Source: Azospirillum sp. TSH100 (GTDB lineage Bacteria; Pseudomonadota; Alphaproteobacteria; Azospirillales; Azospirillaceae). Taken from it: 64,000 bases of DNA. The DNA lies in contig NZ_CP039634.1 of the NCBI RefSeq assembly GCF_004923295.1, positions 2,322,001 to 2,386,000 on the forward strand. The letters are read 5' to 3'. Of the stretch, positions 10,420-22,128 are shown in pieces (position 1 is the stretch's first letter; every line of letters starts with the position of its first letter). A program made the position numbers and the translations under genes. The notes under the pieces were generated by a model. It was given only the letters and a program-made list of their open reading frames with translations. It was not told the DNA's origin and made no database searches.

Positions 10420-10422
10420 TCC

Positions 10423-10926
10423 TTATTCCGCCGCCATTGCCACATCGACCATGGCCACACCGCTTGCGGGAGAAACCAGTCGCGCCGCCCGGCGACGCGG
10501 CAGGAAGATACGGGCACCATCCAGGATCCCGCCCAATTCGCCCATGGCATCGGTCGCCATGCACAGCGCCACCGGCGGAAGCCAGCGGTCGAACAGTTGC
10601 GCTGCCACCTCCGCATCGCCACCCTGCACGGCGGCCAAGGAATCAAGCAAGGCGGCCTCATCGGCACTGATCCGGTTGCAGGCTGGGCATCGGATCTCCG
10701 GCCGGCGGGCTCCGGCCACCGCGAAGGTACCGAGCAGAGCGAACAGCGGCAGCAACGCGGTGTTCGGCACCCCCGCCACATTCAGCCCGATGCGCATCGA
10801 CGCCATCGCCCCGGCAGTGCCGGCGCGAAACCACTGACGCACGCCGGTCAGCAGCGCCCGTTCGGCGGTTGTCAGATCCGCCACCGTCCAGGGCGAGGGC
10901 CGCCCCTCTTCCACCGTCCCGCACAT
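10423..10926 (-). CDS. Hypothetical protein with CPAC motif
   Basis: A 167-residue protein I do not recognise. The start at 10926 is well supported by AAGGAG 7 nt upstream, and codon use is typical of the region, so I consider it a real gene. Features: an acidic N-terminus (TVADLTTAERALLTGVRQWF), a central hydrophobic stretch (TALLPLFALLGTFAVAGA) that could be one membrane helix or a buried helix, and a single CPAC pair at about residue 80. It is convergent with the GNAT gene, with stops only 3 nt apart. Confidence 0.7.
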   Translation of the reverse strand: MCGTVEEGRPSPWTVADLTTAERALLTGVRQWFRAGTAGAMASMRIGLNVAGVPNTALLPLFALLGTFAVAGARRPEIRCPACNRISADEAALLDSLAAVQGGDAEVAAQLFDRWLPPVALCMATDAMGELGGILDGARIFLPRRRAARLVSPASGVAMVDVAMAAE

Positions 10927-11114
10927 GCCGATGCTCCTTCATCCGGTTGCAGAGACATCGTAGCGCCTATCGCTCCTAATTGCGAGTCATTCTTATTTGC
11001 GCCTGCGCTTGTGACAAAAAACGGTCGATCGTGACACTGAAAATCGTGGAAAGGTCGCGTTAACGAACCGCGGCAATCCTGAAGCGACTCGCAGTACAGG
11101 GGGGATCGCTGGGC

Positions 11115-12284
11115 ATGGGGCGGACGATTCGGGGGATGGTTCTCGGACTGGTCGCGACGATCGGACTGGCTGTTGCCGGGGGCCTGACGGTCGCCCACCC
11201 GGCAACGGCACAGATCGTTCTGAAGTCCGCCTATGGCGAGGCATCGCTGGCCGGCCCGGCCAAGGCGCGCGGTGCCGTGGTGTGGAGCCATGGCCGCTCG
11301 GTGGACTCCGAAGATTCAGAGGCCCCCACCCCGCTCTACATGAAGGCCCTGCGCGACGCAGGCTGGGACGTCTACCGGCTGGACCGCATGCGGGTCAGCG
11401 ACACTCTGCCCAACAGCTCCCGCGCGCTGGCCGGCTATTCGGAGACGCTGAAGGCCAAGGGCTATCGCCGGGTCGCCCTGACCGGTCAGTCCTTCGGCGC
11501 CTTCATCTCCCTGATCGCCGCCGGCCAGACCAATGCCATCGACGCCGTCGTCGCCACCGCGCCGGCCGCCTTCGGCAACTTCACCGAAGCCTTCGACAGC
11601 TACCGCGAGAACGCCGCGCAGCTCTGGCCGATCCTGCGCGAGGTGCGCCGGGCCCGGGTGATGATGTTCTTCTTTCATGGCGACGACTTTGATCCGGGCG
11701 GGCGCGCCGAACCGGCCCGCAGCATCCTGAGCCAGCGCGGGCTCGGCAGCCTGATCGTTGACCAGCCGTCGCTGCTGACCGGCCATGGCGCCGCCAACAC
11801 AGGGCTGTTCGTCCGCCGCTTCGGCGCCTGCATCGTCCGCTTCGCCGAGGAACCGCCGACACCAAACGACCCACCCTGCGACGAATCCTGGGGCCGCAGC
11901 CCGAGTGCGGAGATGCTTCAGGCTGCCCTGCCCGGCAACGCCTCGGGCTCCGCCAAGGGCAACGACGCCACCACCGCGCTGCGCCCTTATATGGGCATGT
12001 GGTACGGCAGCTACATCAACGGGCGCGAGGTCGCCCTGTCGGTGGAGAAGGCGGAAGGTGACGCCGTCTACGCCGATTATGTGCTGGGTGCCGGCATGGA
12101 AGCCGACCAGCCCGCCGAACGGGTCCGCCGCAAGGGCCGGATCGAGAGTGGTGAGCTCGTCTTTGACGAGAAGGGCCGCAACATCCTGCGCTACCGTCTG
12201 CGCCCGGATGGCCGTGTCGCCGCCAGTTGGCTGGACAAGGACGGCCATGGCCGGCTGGACACGGTGCTGCGCCGGGTGAACTGA
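11115..12284 (+). CDS. Secreted alpha/beta-hydrolase-like protein
   Basis: A 389-residue protein with a Sec signal peptide (hydrophobic VLGLVATIGLAVAGGLTVA, cleavage probably after ATAQ near residue 33). Residues 50-235 form an alpha/beta-hydrolase fold: GAVVWSHGRS at the oxyanion position, a GQSFG nucleophile elbow (serine near 124), an acidic residue in FFFHGDDFD, and a TGHGAAN histidine near 224. The C-terminal 100 residues form a separate beta-rich domain beginning RPYMGMWYGSY and ending DTVLRRVN, resembling lipocalin-like ligand-binding repeats. The substrate is unknown. The start has AGGGGGG about 11 nt upstream. Monocistronic. Confidence 0.8.
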   Translation: MGRTIRGMVLGLVATIGLAVAGGLTVAHPATAQIVLKSAYGEASLAGPAKARGAVVWSHGRSVDSEDSEAPTPLYMKALRDAGWDVYRLDRMRVSDTLPNSSRALAGYSETLKAKGYRRVALTGQSFGAFISLIAAGQTNAIDAVVATAPAAFGNFTEAFDSYRENAAQLWPILREVRRARVMMFFFHGDDFDPGGRAEPARSILSQRGLGSLIVDQPSLLTGHGAANTGLFVRRFGACIVRFAEEPPTPNDPPCDESWGRSPSAEMLQAALPGNASGSAKGNDATTALRPYMGMWYGSYINGREVALSVEKAEGDAVYADYVLGAGMEADQPAERVRRKGRIESGELVFDEKGRNILRYRLRPDGRVAASWLDKDGHGRLDTVLRRVN

Positions 12285-12305
12285 TCCGCCCCCTTCGGAG
12301 GACGG

Positions 12306-13163
12306 TCAGCCCTCAGCCAGGAAGCTGCGGACGATGGAGATCTGTTCGTCCGTCATCAGCGACGGGGCGTGGCCGATGTTGGGGATTTCCACCACCCGCA
12401 CCAAACCGGCCGCCCCCGGTCCCCGTTCCGCCATCCGTGCCGCCGTCTCGGCACTGAGAAGATCGGAATCCGCGCCGCGCAGCACCAGCACCGGGCAGTG
12501 CACACGGTCCCACAGCGCCCACAGATCGACATCACCGATCGGCGCGGTCTTGAAGGCATCGCCGATTGCCGGATCGTAAGCCAGTCGGAAGCGACCATCG
12601 GGCAGCGGCCGCGCACTGTGCTCCGCCATATGGCGCCAGCATTCGTCGCTGATCGTGCCGAATCCCATCAGGACGAAGCGCAGGTAGGATTCCAGCGCCG
12701 GCAGATCCTCGAACACCGGGTCCTTCCCGACATAATCGGCGATCCGCTGCAGGCCGGCCTGGGCGATGAAGGGGCCGACATCGTTGATGACCATGCGGCG
12801 GATCGGACTGTTGGCCTGCGCCGCCAGCGTCATGCCGATCAGTCCGCCCATCGAGGTGCCGACCCAGTCCACCGCATCCACCCCCATGCGGGCGATCAGC
12901 GCCACCATGTCGGAACAATATTGCGGATAGCCGTAGAGCGCCGGCACCGGAAGCCAGTCGCTGCGCCCGCGCCCGACGACGTCCGGGCAGGCGACGCGCC
13001 AGCGATCTGCCAGCCCCAAAGCCAGCCGGTCGAAATCACGGCCATTGCGCGTCAGTCCATGCACGCAGACCGCCGTCCGTGCGGCATCGTCCCGTCCCCA
13101 CTGGGTATAGGCAATCTTGTGGAACCCGGCGGCGCTGAGGCCGAGGACGCTGCGTTCGGACAT
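12306..13163 (-). CDS. Alpha/beta-hydrolase family protein
   Basis: A 285-residue cytoplasmic alpha/beta hydrolase. The oxyanion region is VCVHGLTRNGRDFD, the nucleophile elbow is GTSMGG, the acid lies in VLRGADSDLL and the histidine in IGHAPSL. This pattern is close to esterases and haloalkane or epoxide hydrolase-like enzymes, but the substrate is not predictable. I start at MSERSVLGLSA; the open frame reaches back to 13268 but would then overlap the upstream transglycosylase gene. AGGAG lies about 16 nt upstream, so a GTG two codons earlier is an alternative. It follows the transglycosylase gene on the same strand by about 37 nt and may share its mRNA. Confidence 0.85.
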   Translation of the reverse strand: MSERSVLGLSAAGFHKIAYTQWGRDDAARTAVCVHGLTRNGRDFDRLALGLADRWRVACPDVVGRGRSDWLPVPALYGYPQYCSDMVALIARMGVDAVDWVGTSMGGLIGMTLAAQANSPIRRMVINDVGPFIAQAGLQRIADYVGKDPVFEDLPALESYLRFVLMGFGTISDECWRHMAEHSARPLPDGRFRLAYDPAIGDAFKTAPIGDVDLWALWDRVHCPVLVLRGADSDLLSAETAARMAERGPGAAGLVRVVEIPNIGHAPSLMTDEQISIVRSFLAEG

Positions 13164-13200
13164 CGGCACGGGCGGGCACTCCTGTTGAGGCTGGATCAGA

Positions 13201-14112
13201 CTATCCCTTTTTCGGCGATTTGCCGGCGCGAGGCAACTCCGCCTCGACAGCACCTTCCACCGCAGCACGAATGGCCGGCATCGCCGATGACGGCTCCGTC
13301 ACCGACGCATCGAAGGGATGGCGGGTGTTGTCATAGATGCGGCGGATGATGCGGACGTAGTTGCGCGTCTCGTCATAGGGCGGCACGCCCTTGTAGCGGT
13401 CGACCGCCCCCTCCCCGGCATTGTAGCCGGCCAGCGCCAAGGTCACGTCACCCTGGAAATAGGCCAGAAGCCAACGCAGATACTTCACCCCGCCGGTAAT
13501 GTTCTGCTTGGGATCAAAGACATCGCCGACGCTGAAGCGGTCGGCCGTGTCAGGGATCAACTGCATCAGGCCGGCGGCATCCTTTGGCGAGACCGCGTCG
13601 GTGCGGAAGGCGCTTTCCGCCTGGATCACAGCCAGCACCAACGCCGGATCGAGGCCGTATTTCGGCGCGATGGAATTGACCAACGCCACCACCTCGGACG
13701 GCGGTGGCCCGACTTCGCGCACCGGACCGCCGCCGGGACGGCACCAGGGACGGATGCGCCCCATGCGGCCGGGAACGTAATTGACCAGCCGCCGCGCCTC
13801 CGGATGCCCACGCGACGCGGCCGCGCGCAGCCAGGCGGTGCCGAGCCGCCGGTCCTTGCGAACACCCTTGCCGAACAGATAGCGACGGGCCAGCCGGAAG
13901 GCGGCATCGGCATCGCCCTGCTCGGCCAGTTCACAATCACCGGATTTGGCACCGGGTTTGATCTTCGGCGAGGGTGGCGGGAGTTCCGCCACCGCCTTCG
14001 GTTTCGCCGCGGATTGGGCGTCCGCCGTCTTGGCGATGGATGCCGATCCGCCACCGACGCCCCACAGCGCCAGCGCGATCAGCGGCACCATCACGACACG
14101 ACGAAAAAACAC
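13201..14112 (-). CDS. Lytic transglycosylase (SLT domain) with Sel1-like repeat
   Basis: A periplasmic enzyme cleaving peptidoglycan between MurNAc and GlcNAc. After an N-terminal hydrophobic signal (VPLIALALWGVGGGSA), a Sel1-like helical repeat (about residues 65-110, GDADAAFRLARRYLFGKG) precedes the goose-lysozyme-like SLT domain (140-260). The catalytic glutamate is in VIQAESAFR (E166), followed by GLMQLIPDTA and LALAGYNAGEGAV, all diagnostic. I propose the GTG at 14112, preceded by AGGGG; the frame is open to an ATG at 14172, which would add 20 residues that do not look like a signal. Cysteines at CELAEQ and RPWC might form a disulfide. Confidence 0.88.
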   Translation of the reverse strand: MFFRRVVMVPLIALALWGVGGGSASIAKTADAQSAAKPKAVAELPPPSPKIKPGAKSGDCELAEQGDADAAFRLARRYLFGKGVRKDRRLGTAWLRAAASRGHPEARRLVNYVPGRMGRIRPWCRPGGGPVREVGPPPSEVVALVNSIAPKYGLDPALVLAVIQAESAFRTDAVSPKDAAGLMQLIPDTADRFSVGDVFDPKQNITGGVKYLRWLLAYFQGDVTLALAGYNAGEGAVDRYKGVPPYDETRNYVRIIRRIYDNTRHPFDASVTEPSSAMPAIRAAVEGAVEAELPRAGKSPKKG

Positions 14113-14196
14113 CCCACACCCCTTTTTGCAATCCCGCGTCACGCTACGGGAAGCGGAAGTATGGTGATGCAACCTGACGACGACAAGGGGCGCAGG

Positions 14197-16728
<2,532 letters not shown>

Positions 16729-17745
16729 ATGTCAGATAAGTTCTTCTCCGATATTTCGGAAACACTCTCTTCCGCCCGCTCAGTCGAGGACCTCACACGT
16801 CCCCTGCTGAGCCTGCTGGAGGCGGTGACGGAACTGGAGGCGACCTATCTGACCTGCGTCGATCCGGATTTGGGCGTACAGAAGGTTCTGTTCTCCTACA
16901 ACACCAAAACGATGAGGATTCCCGAAGGGCTCGCCGTTCCCTGGGAAGGCACCCTCTGCAAGCGCGCATTGGATGAGGGGAAATTCTATACCGACGATGT
17001 GCCGACCCTGTGGGGCGACTGCGATGCCGCCAAAACGCTCGGCATCCAGACCTATGTCAGTACCCCGGTCAGACTGAATGACGGCACTCTCTTCGGAACG
17101 CTGTGCGCGGCCGGTTCAGAACGCAAGCCGCTGACCCCGAAAGGGGAGCAGGTTCTCCGCCTCTTCTCCTCGCTCATCGGTCTGCATGTCGAGCGGGAGC
17201 AGCTTCTGAAGAGCCTGCAATCGGTCAACAGCGCGCTGGAGGCACACTCCTTCACCGACGTGCTGACCGGATTGCCCAACCGCCGCTTCCTTCTGAAGGA
17301 GATGGATCGCCTGTTCGCCGACGCCGAGGCGACGGGGCAAACGGTTCTGATCGCCTTCGTCGATCTGGATGGCTTCAAGGCGATCAACGACCGTCACGGC
17401 CACGAGGTCGGCGACGCGTTTCTCATTGAGGTCGGCAAACGCTTGTCCACCGGTCTCCGGACAGGCGACATCCTTGGGCGCTTCGGTGGCGACGAATTCA
17501 TCATCACCGGCCTGGGTCCTGCCGGGGAGGCCGAAAGCCAAGCGGCAGCTCGGGCGATGTGCAACCGTCTGGCACCGCTGCTGATCGGCAATTACCGGCT
17601 TCGAGGAATCACGTTGCATTATTCCGGAGCGAGCTTTGGCCCCACCGCCGCCGATCCGCGTGCTGTCAACGTCGACGCCGCGCTGCGAAAGGCCGATGCC
17701 GCCATGTATGAGGTTAAGCGCGGACGGAAGGCGCTCAGGGGCTGA
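16729..17745 (+). CDS. GAF-GGDEF diguanylate cyclase
   Basis: Synthesises the second messenger c-di-GMP from two GTP. The 338-residue protein has an N-terminal GAF sensor domain (about 15-155), a short linker helix, then a GGDEF domain (about 175-335) with the intact active-site motif RFGGDEF (GGDEF at 253-257) and the metal/substrate region DLDGFKAINDRHGHEVGD. An RxxD inhibitory I-site (RTGD, 244-247) sits exactly five residues before GGDEF, so product inhibition is likely. No membrane segment or EAL domain. The start MSDKFFSD at 16729 has only a weak CGGCGG upstream but fits the GAF domain boundary. The GAF ligand is unknown. Confidence 0.93.
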   Translation: MSDKFFSDISETLSSARSVEDLTRPLLSLLEAVTELEATYLTCVDPDLGVQKVLFSYNTKTMRIPEGLAVPWEGTLCKRALDEGKFYTDDVPTLWGDCDAAKTLGIQTYVSTPVRLNDGTLFGTLCAAGSERKPLTPKGEQVLRLFSSLIGLHVEREQLLKSLQSVNSALEAHSFTDVLTGLPNRRFLLKEMDRLFADAEATGQTVLIAFVDLDGFKAINDRHGHEVGDAFLIEVGKRLSTGLRTGDILGRFGGDEFIITGLGPAGEAESQAAARAMCNRLAPLLIGNYRLRGITLHYSGASFGPTAADPRAVNVDAALRKADAAMYEVKRGRKALRG

Positions 17746-17789
17746 TCAGGGCGCCGGGCTACCTATCATACCCCCCGCCCTCAGCCTGC

Positions 17790-18176
17790 CTACCCCAGCG
17801 CTTTCGGGTTCGAGATCCCCAGCCGGGCCTTGACGATGGCATCCAGCGAATCCATCAGCACGTCCTGCCCTTCGGTGTCGAAATCGCCGGCGGCAATCTC
17901 GATGCACAGGCGGTGCTGCAAGGCCTCCACCCGCTTGCGAAGATCCTCGCCGGACAACCCGTCGTCGGCATCCTCGCCATAGAGCAAGGAAAGTGCGCCG
18001 AGCATCGAATGGCCGGCGGCATCCAGTCCCTTCAATTCACGCTCGGCGATCTCCAAGGCATTGGCGACCATCAGGGCGGCGAAGCGGGCTTCCGGCGCCA
18101 CATGCGGAAGAACGTCGGCACGAAAGGTGGTGGCGGCAATCTCCAGCAGGCCGCGGGCATCGGGATTCGCGCGCAT
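17790..18176 (-). CDS. DUF6285-type protein
   Basis: A 128-residue mostly helical protein resembling the DUF6285 family, which is commonly encoded beside an aminoglycoside-phosphotransferase-like protein and acyl-CoA dehydrogenases. Visible features: an acidic, helix-forming sequence with ARFAALMVANALEIAERELKG and a C-terminal VLMDSLDAIVKARLGISNP. Function unknown. Its ATG overlaps the stop codon of the upstream phosphotransferase gene (TGATG), so the two are translationally coupled and probably work together. Confidence 0.75.
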   Translation of the reverse strand: MRANPDARGLLEIAATTFRADVLPHVAPEARFAALMVANALEIAERELKGLDAAGHSMLGALSLLYGEDADDGLSGEDLRKRVEALQHRLCIEIAAGDFDTEGQDVLMDSLDAIVKARLGISNPKALG

Positions 18177-19273
18177 CAGGCCACCTTTTCCACGCTGCCC
18201 GACGCCATGCCACCGACTACCATACCGCTGATGGACCGCAGATGACGCAGCATGTCCATCTCGATTTCCGGCAGCATGCGTCCGGTTAGCGCCAGTTCCA
18301 GCGACCGCTCGGCGCCGGAGCTGTGGCGAAGCCCCTGCTCCACCGCAATCGCCGCCCAGCGCAGATAGGCCGCCGTTTCCCAATAGGCGACGCGTGCCGG
18401 ATCGACGCGGCGGCCGGAGGTCTCCTCATAGCCGGCATAGAAATCCGCCCGGTCGGCGATGCCGCCCGCCTCGCGGTCCGGCCGGCGGAAGCGCCAGGAG
18501 CGGGCGCAGAACCACCCCAGATCCTCCATCGGGTCGCTGAATCCGGCGAACTCCCAATCCAGGATCGCGGTGAGCGCGCCGTCCTTGACCAGATAATTGC
18601 CCGTGCGGAAATCGCGGTGGCACAGCACCACCGCCCCCGGCAACGGCGCGTTGACATCCAGCCAGCGCAGCCCCCAGGCGATCACCGGATCACGGCGCCC
18701 AAGGTCGCCGAACCAGCGACGGTACTGTGCCAGCGTCTCCTGAGCCGGACATTCCGGCGCCTCGGCCAGCCGTTCCAACCCTTCGGTCTCAGGCGTGATC
18801 CGGTGCAGCAGCCCAAGCTGGCGGCCAAGCTCGCGCGCCAGTTCCGGCTGCGCCGCATCGGACCGCGTCACCGCATGCCCGGCCCCCAGCCCTTCGGCCC
18901 GCCGCATGATGTAGAAGTCATGGCCCAGCACTGCCGGATCGTCGCAACCAAACAGCGGCTCCGGCGCCATCACCCCGGCGGCGAAGGCGGCGCGCAGCAC
19001 GACGAACTCCCGCAGCTTGCCGATGCTGGCCGAGATGCGCCCGCCGCCCTCGGCCCGCAGCACGCAGGCATGGCGCCCGGCCAGCGGCCCGCCGCAGATA
19101 TCCAGTGTGACCGCCAAATTCAGGGAGATCGCACCACCGCCCAGACGTCCATCCTCCGTCACTGTGACCCGGGATGCGCCGGCCTGCAGGGCGAGCCAGT
19201 TTTCAAGACGGCCCCGGTTGTCGTCGGACAGCAGCGAAGGCGGGGACTGGTCGGACGCTTTCACGACGTGCAT
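18176..19273 (-). CDS. Phosphotransferase (APH/choline kinase-like) family protein
   Basis: A 365-residue protein kinase-like-fold phosphotransferase. The catalytic loop is VVLCHRDFRTGNYLV (HRD-x4-N) and the metal-binding motif is ILDWEFAGFSDP (DWE in place of DFG); the N-lobe holds VLRAEGGGRISASIGKLREF. This subgroup (ACAD10-like) usually sits beside acyl-CoA dehydrogenases and DUF6285 proteins and is thought to phosphorylate hydroxy-acyl substrates rather than antibiotics. That role is inference; the neighbouring genes here show no fatty-acid enzyme. The start at 19273 has a good GGAGGG 9 nt upstream; the open frame continues further but without family sequence. Confidence 0.88.
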   Translation of the reverse strand: MHVVKASDQSPPSLLSDDNRGRLENWLALQAGASRVTVTEDGRLGGGAISLNLAVTLDICGGPLAGRHACVLRAEGGGRISASIGKLREFVVLRAAFAAGVMAPEPLFGCDDPAVLGHDFYIMRRAEGLGAGHAVTRSDAAQPELARELGRQLGLLHRITPETEGLERLAEAPECPAQETLAQYRRWFGDLGRRDPVIAWGLRWLDVNAPLPGAVVLCHRDFRTGNYLVKDGALTAILDWEFAGFSDPMEDLGWFCARSWRFRRPDREAGGIADRADFYAGYEETSGRRVDPARVAYWETAAYLRWAAIAVEQGLRHSSGAERSLELALTGRMLPEIEMDMLRHLRSISGMVVGGMASGSVEKVA

Positions 19274-19401
19274 GGCGTTTTCCCTCCAGAGATGGCTCGG
19301 CGCGTTGGTCCGCGCGTCTCGTGCATATGAGGCATCGATGGTAGGCACGAAGCGCTGTTGCCGACAAGTTTCACCTTGGTGAGAAAAGCGTCTATACCCC
19401 C

Positions 19402-19454
19402 AAAAAAGTCGGCCCCTTCCCCGCCGTACGAGCGGAAAAGGGGCCGACTTTTGC
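19402..19454 (-). terminator. Rho-independent terminator after the GH17-GT2 gene
   Basis: A 15-bp perfect stem (19404-19418 with 19438-19452) about 30 nt beyond the GH17-GT2 stop codon. Read on the minus strand it ends in a run of six T, so it is oriented to terminate that gene. Confidence 0.9.
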
Positions 19455-19482
19455 ATGCAACGCTGAGAGAGGCGCCGAGGCG

Positions 19483-22128
19483 TTACGCGGCGACCGGGTG
19501 GTTCGCCCCCTGCTCCTGGCCGGACTGATTGGCCTGCTGGGTGGCGGGAACCGGTGCCGGCTTGGTATCGCGGACCGGCAGCATGTCACCGATGCCGAAG
19601 GCGACGGCCATCAGGTTCGGCACCGCCATGGCGGCGAGAAGCACCGACCACAGTTCCAGAGACTGGGTGCCCAGCGGGTTGACCAGCGCGGCGGTGGCAG
19701 AGGCGGCGACCAGAGCGGCCGACAGCCAGGCTTCCGGCTTGGCGCAGAAGCGGCCGGCGGTGCGCTTGCCACCCTTGGCGGTCACCCGGAAAGCGTCGTG
19801 CTTGCGGACCAGACCGCGGACAACGGCCAGGGCGACGGTGGTGGACAGTGCCATGCCGATGGCGCAGGCACCCAGGCTTTCCTTCCAGCTGTTGCCCGAG
19901 GCATAGCGCGAGGCCAGCAGGCTGGAACCGGCACGCAGCACCAGGGCACCCAAAACAGCGGCGGTGGCGGCAACCGGTGGCAGGTGCAGCGGCAGAACCA
20001 GCGAGGCAAAGGTCCAGACCACGGCAGCAGCGGCGGCGAACAGACCGACGGCATCGGACCACCAGCGGATCCAGTTGATGACGTAGCCCAGCTTCTGCCG
20101 CGCGCTCAGTTCGGCCGCACCCGGCAGGAACTTCTTCCAGTGGGCGCGGACGATCTGCGTGGAGCCGAATACCCAGCGGTCACGCTGCTTGCGGAACTGC
20201 ATGAAGTTGTCCGGGGCCAGACCGGCGCCCAGCCGTTCGTCGGTGTAGGCAGCGCGATAGCCGGCCGACAGGATGCGCAGCCCCAGTTCGGTGTCCTCGC
20301 AGATGCCGGCTTCCGACCAGCCACCGACCTGATCCATCGCCGAGCGGCGCAGCATGATCATCGTGCCGTGGCAGATGAAGGCCTGGGACGACACGCCTTC
20401 CTGCATGCCGACGTCGAAGAAGGGACGGTACTCGGCGGTCATCGCCGACTTCAGCGCCGTCTCATGGCCGTCACGGTGTTCCTGCGGGGCCTGGACGATG
20501 CCGACTGCGGGGTCGGCGAAGGTCGGGGCCAGCTTCGACAGCCAGTCGGGCGACACGGTGTAGTCGGCGTCCAGCACAGCGACGATCTCGGCCGACGGAC
20601 CGGTGTGGCGCAGCGCGGCGTTCAGGGCGCCGGCCTTGAAGCCGGAGATCCTCCTGTACCAGTGGAACTTGAACTTCGGACCCAGCGCCCGGCACATCTC
20701 CTCCACCGGGCGGACCAGATGCTCCTCCTCGGTGTTGTTGATCAGGACGACGACCTCATAGTTCGGATAGTCGAGCCGCGACAGCGAGGCCAGCGTGGCG
20801 TTCAGCACGTCCGGCTGCTCACGGCAGGCGGCGACGTGGATGGAGACCATCGGCTTGTGGTCGTTGCCGGGCACGGCATGCGGCAGCAGGGCCGGGGCGC
20901 GGCCGGTCAGCAGCCGGCGGGCGACATCCACCAGATCGGCGAAGGCGACGCTCATCATCAGGGTGCCCAGCGCGAAGGCGGAGCCCCAGGTGGTGACCGC
21001 ACCGAAGGTCAGGTACTCGGAGAAGGCGCCGGCGACGGCAGAACCGATGGCGAAGCCGATGATGTTGGCACCCAGCGAGGCGGCGAGCGCAAAGCCGGCA
21101 TTGGTCCGGCGGCGGAACACGGCGAAGGCCGACAGGGCGAGGCCGACAGCGATGGCGACGCCCGCCCCCACCCGCTCGCCATAGGGGGCGGCGACGGCGC
21201 CGGTCATCGACCATTTCGGCTGACGATCTGCGTCCAGCACGCCCCAGGTCGGGCCGGGCGAGCCTTCGATGGTCGACTTCCAGATGCCGTCGAAGGCCTC
21301 GACGACGTTGTAATGCAGGCCGAGCGCATTCGCTTCCGCGGCGAAGCCACGAACCACGGCCGCCTGGGCCTCCGGCGTCGGGTAGGCGTCGTGGAAATTC
21401 TCGCCGCCCGACGGCCAGCCGACCTCGCCGACAAACAGCGGCTTGCCCGGATGGGCCTTGCGCACGGTATCGAGCCGGTCGCGGATCCAGGTCAGCGCGT
21501 CGGACACCGGCACGCCTTCCCAGTAGGGCAGAACATGCACGCCCATGAAGTCGGACGCCTTCACCGTGGCGTCGGCCTTGACCATCTCCGACCACACGTC
21601 GGCGGTGCCGACCTTGATGGTGGCCGGGACGGCGGCACGGACACGCTTGATGTAGGAGGCCAGTTCGGCGTCGGTCAAGTCCGCACGCAGCAGCGTCTCG
21701 TTGCCGACGACGATACGCTTGATGCCGCGGAATTCCTTGGCCAGCGCGATGCCGTGCAGCACCTCCCGCTCATTCCGGGACTTGTCCTTGCTCAGCCAGA
21801 TGCCGAGCGTGACGTCCAGCCCCTTGGACACCGCGATCTCCGGCACCTCACCCTGCGAGCCGAGCGTCGAGTAGGTACGCACGCCATCGGCGAAGCCGGC
21901 GATGGCGGTCATGTCCCGCTCGATGTCCTTGCGCGGCACCACCGGCTGGTGGTTGGGGTCGTAATTGCGGCCCGAGGGCGAATAGGACACGGATTCGATG
22001 CGACCGGGCTCCGCTTCCACCGGCGTCGGCGCGTTGCGCCAGGACCAGAAGGACGCTTGGCCGGCGGTCACGGCCAGCACGGCGGCGGCCATGGCGGCGC
22101 GCCGGATCGAGGTCTTCGGGTTGCTCAT
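19483..22128 (-). CDS. GH17-GT2 fusion, beta-glucan synthase/glucosyltransferase (NdvB-like)
   Basis: An 881-residue two-enzyme protein. After an N-terminal hydrophobic helix, residues 45-315 form a glycoside-hydrolase family 17 domain with acid/base VGNE (E144) and nucleophile GEVGWPS (E235). Four hydrophobic segments (321-400) lead to a processive GT2 domain (425-665) with DAD (D520, D522), ED (611-612) and the Q-x-x-RW motif QRDRW (648-652), then further membrane helices. The same architecture occurs in proteobacterial beta-1,3-glucan synthase/transferases, for example Pseudomonas NdvB and Bradyrhizobium cyclic-glucan enzymes. So I infer synthesis of a beta-1,3 (possibly 1,3/1,6) glucan by the membrane GT2 part, with periplasmic remodelling by GH17. 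Monocistronic, with its own terminator. Confidence 0.93.
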   Translation of the reverse strand: MSNPKTSIRRAAMAAAVLAVTAGQASFWSWRNAPTPVEAEPGRIESVSYSPSGRNYDPNHQPVVPRKDIERDMTAIAGFADGVRTYSTLGSQGEVPEIAVSKGLDVTLGIWLSKDKSRNEREVLHGIALAKEFRGIKRIVVGNETLLRADLTDAELASYIKRVRAAVPATIKVGTADVWSEMVKADATVKASDFMGVHVLPYWEGVPVSDALTWIRDRLDTVRKAHPGKPLFVGEVGWPSGGENFHDAYPTPEAQAAVVRGFAAEANALGLHYNVVEAFDGIWKSTIEGSPGPTWGVLDADRQPKWSMTGAVAAPYGERVGAGVAIAVGLALSAFAVFRRRTNAGFALAASLGANIIGFAIGSAVAGAFSEYLTFGAVTTWGSAFALGTLMMSVAFADLVDVARRLLTGRAPALLPHAVPGNDHKPMVSIHVAACREQPDVLNATLASLSRLDYPNYEVVVLINNTEEEHLVRPVEEMCRALGPKFKFHWYRRISGFKAGALNAALRHTGPSAEIVAVLDADYTVSPDWLSKLAPTFADPAVGIVQAPQEHRDGHETALKSAMTAEYRPFFDVGMQEGVSSQAFICHGTMIMLRRSAMDQVGGWSEAGICEDTELGLRILSAGYRAAYTDERLGAGLAPDNFMQFRKQRDRWVFGSTQIVRAHWKKFLPGAAELSARQKLGYVINWIRWWSDAVGLFAAAAAVVWTFASLVLPLHLPPVAATAAVLGALVLRAGSSLLASRYASGNSWKESLGACAIGMALSTTVALAVVRGLVRKHDAFRVTAKGGKRTAGRFCAKPEAWLSAALVAASATAALVNPLGTQSLELWSVLLAAMAVPNLMAVAFGIGDMLPVRDTKPAPVPATQQANQSGQEQGANHPVAA

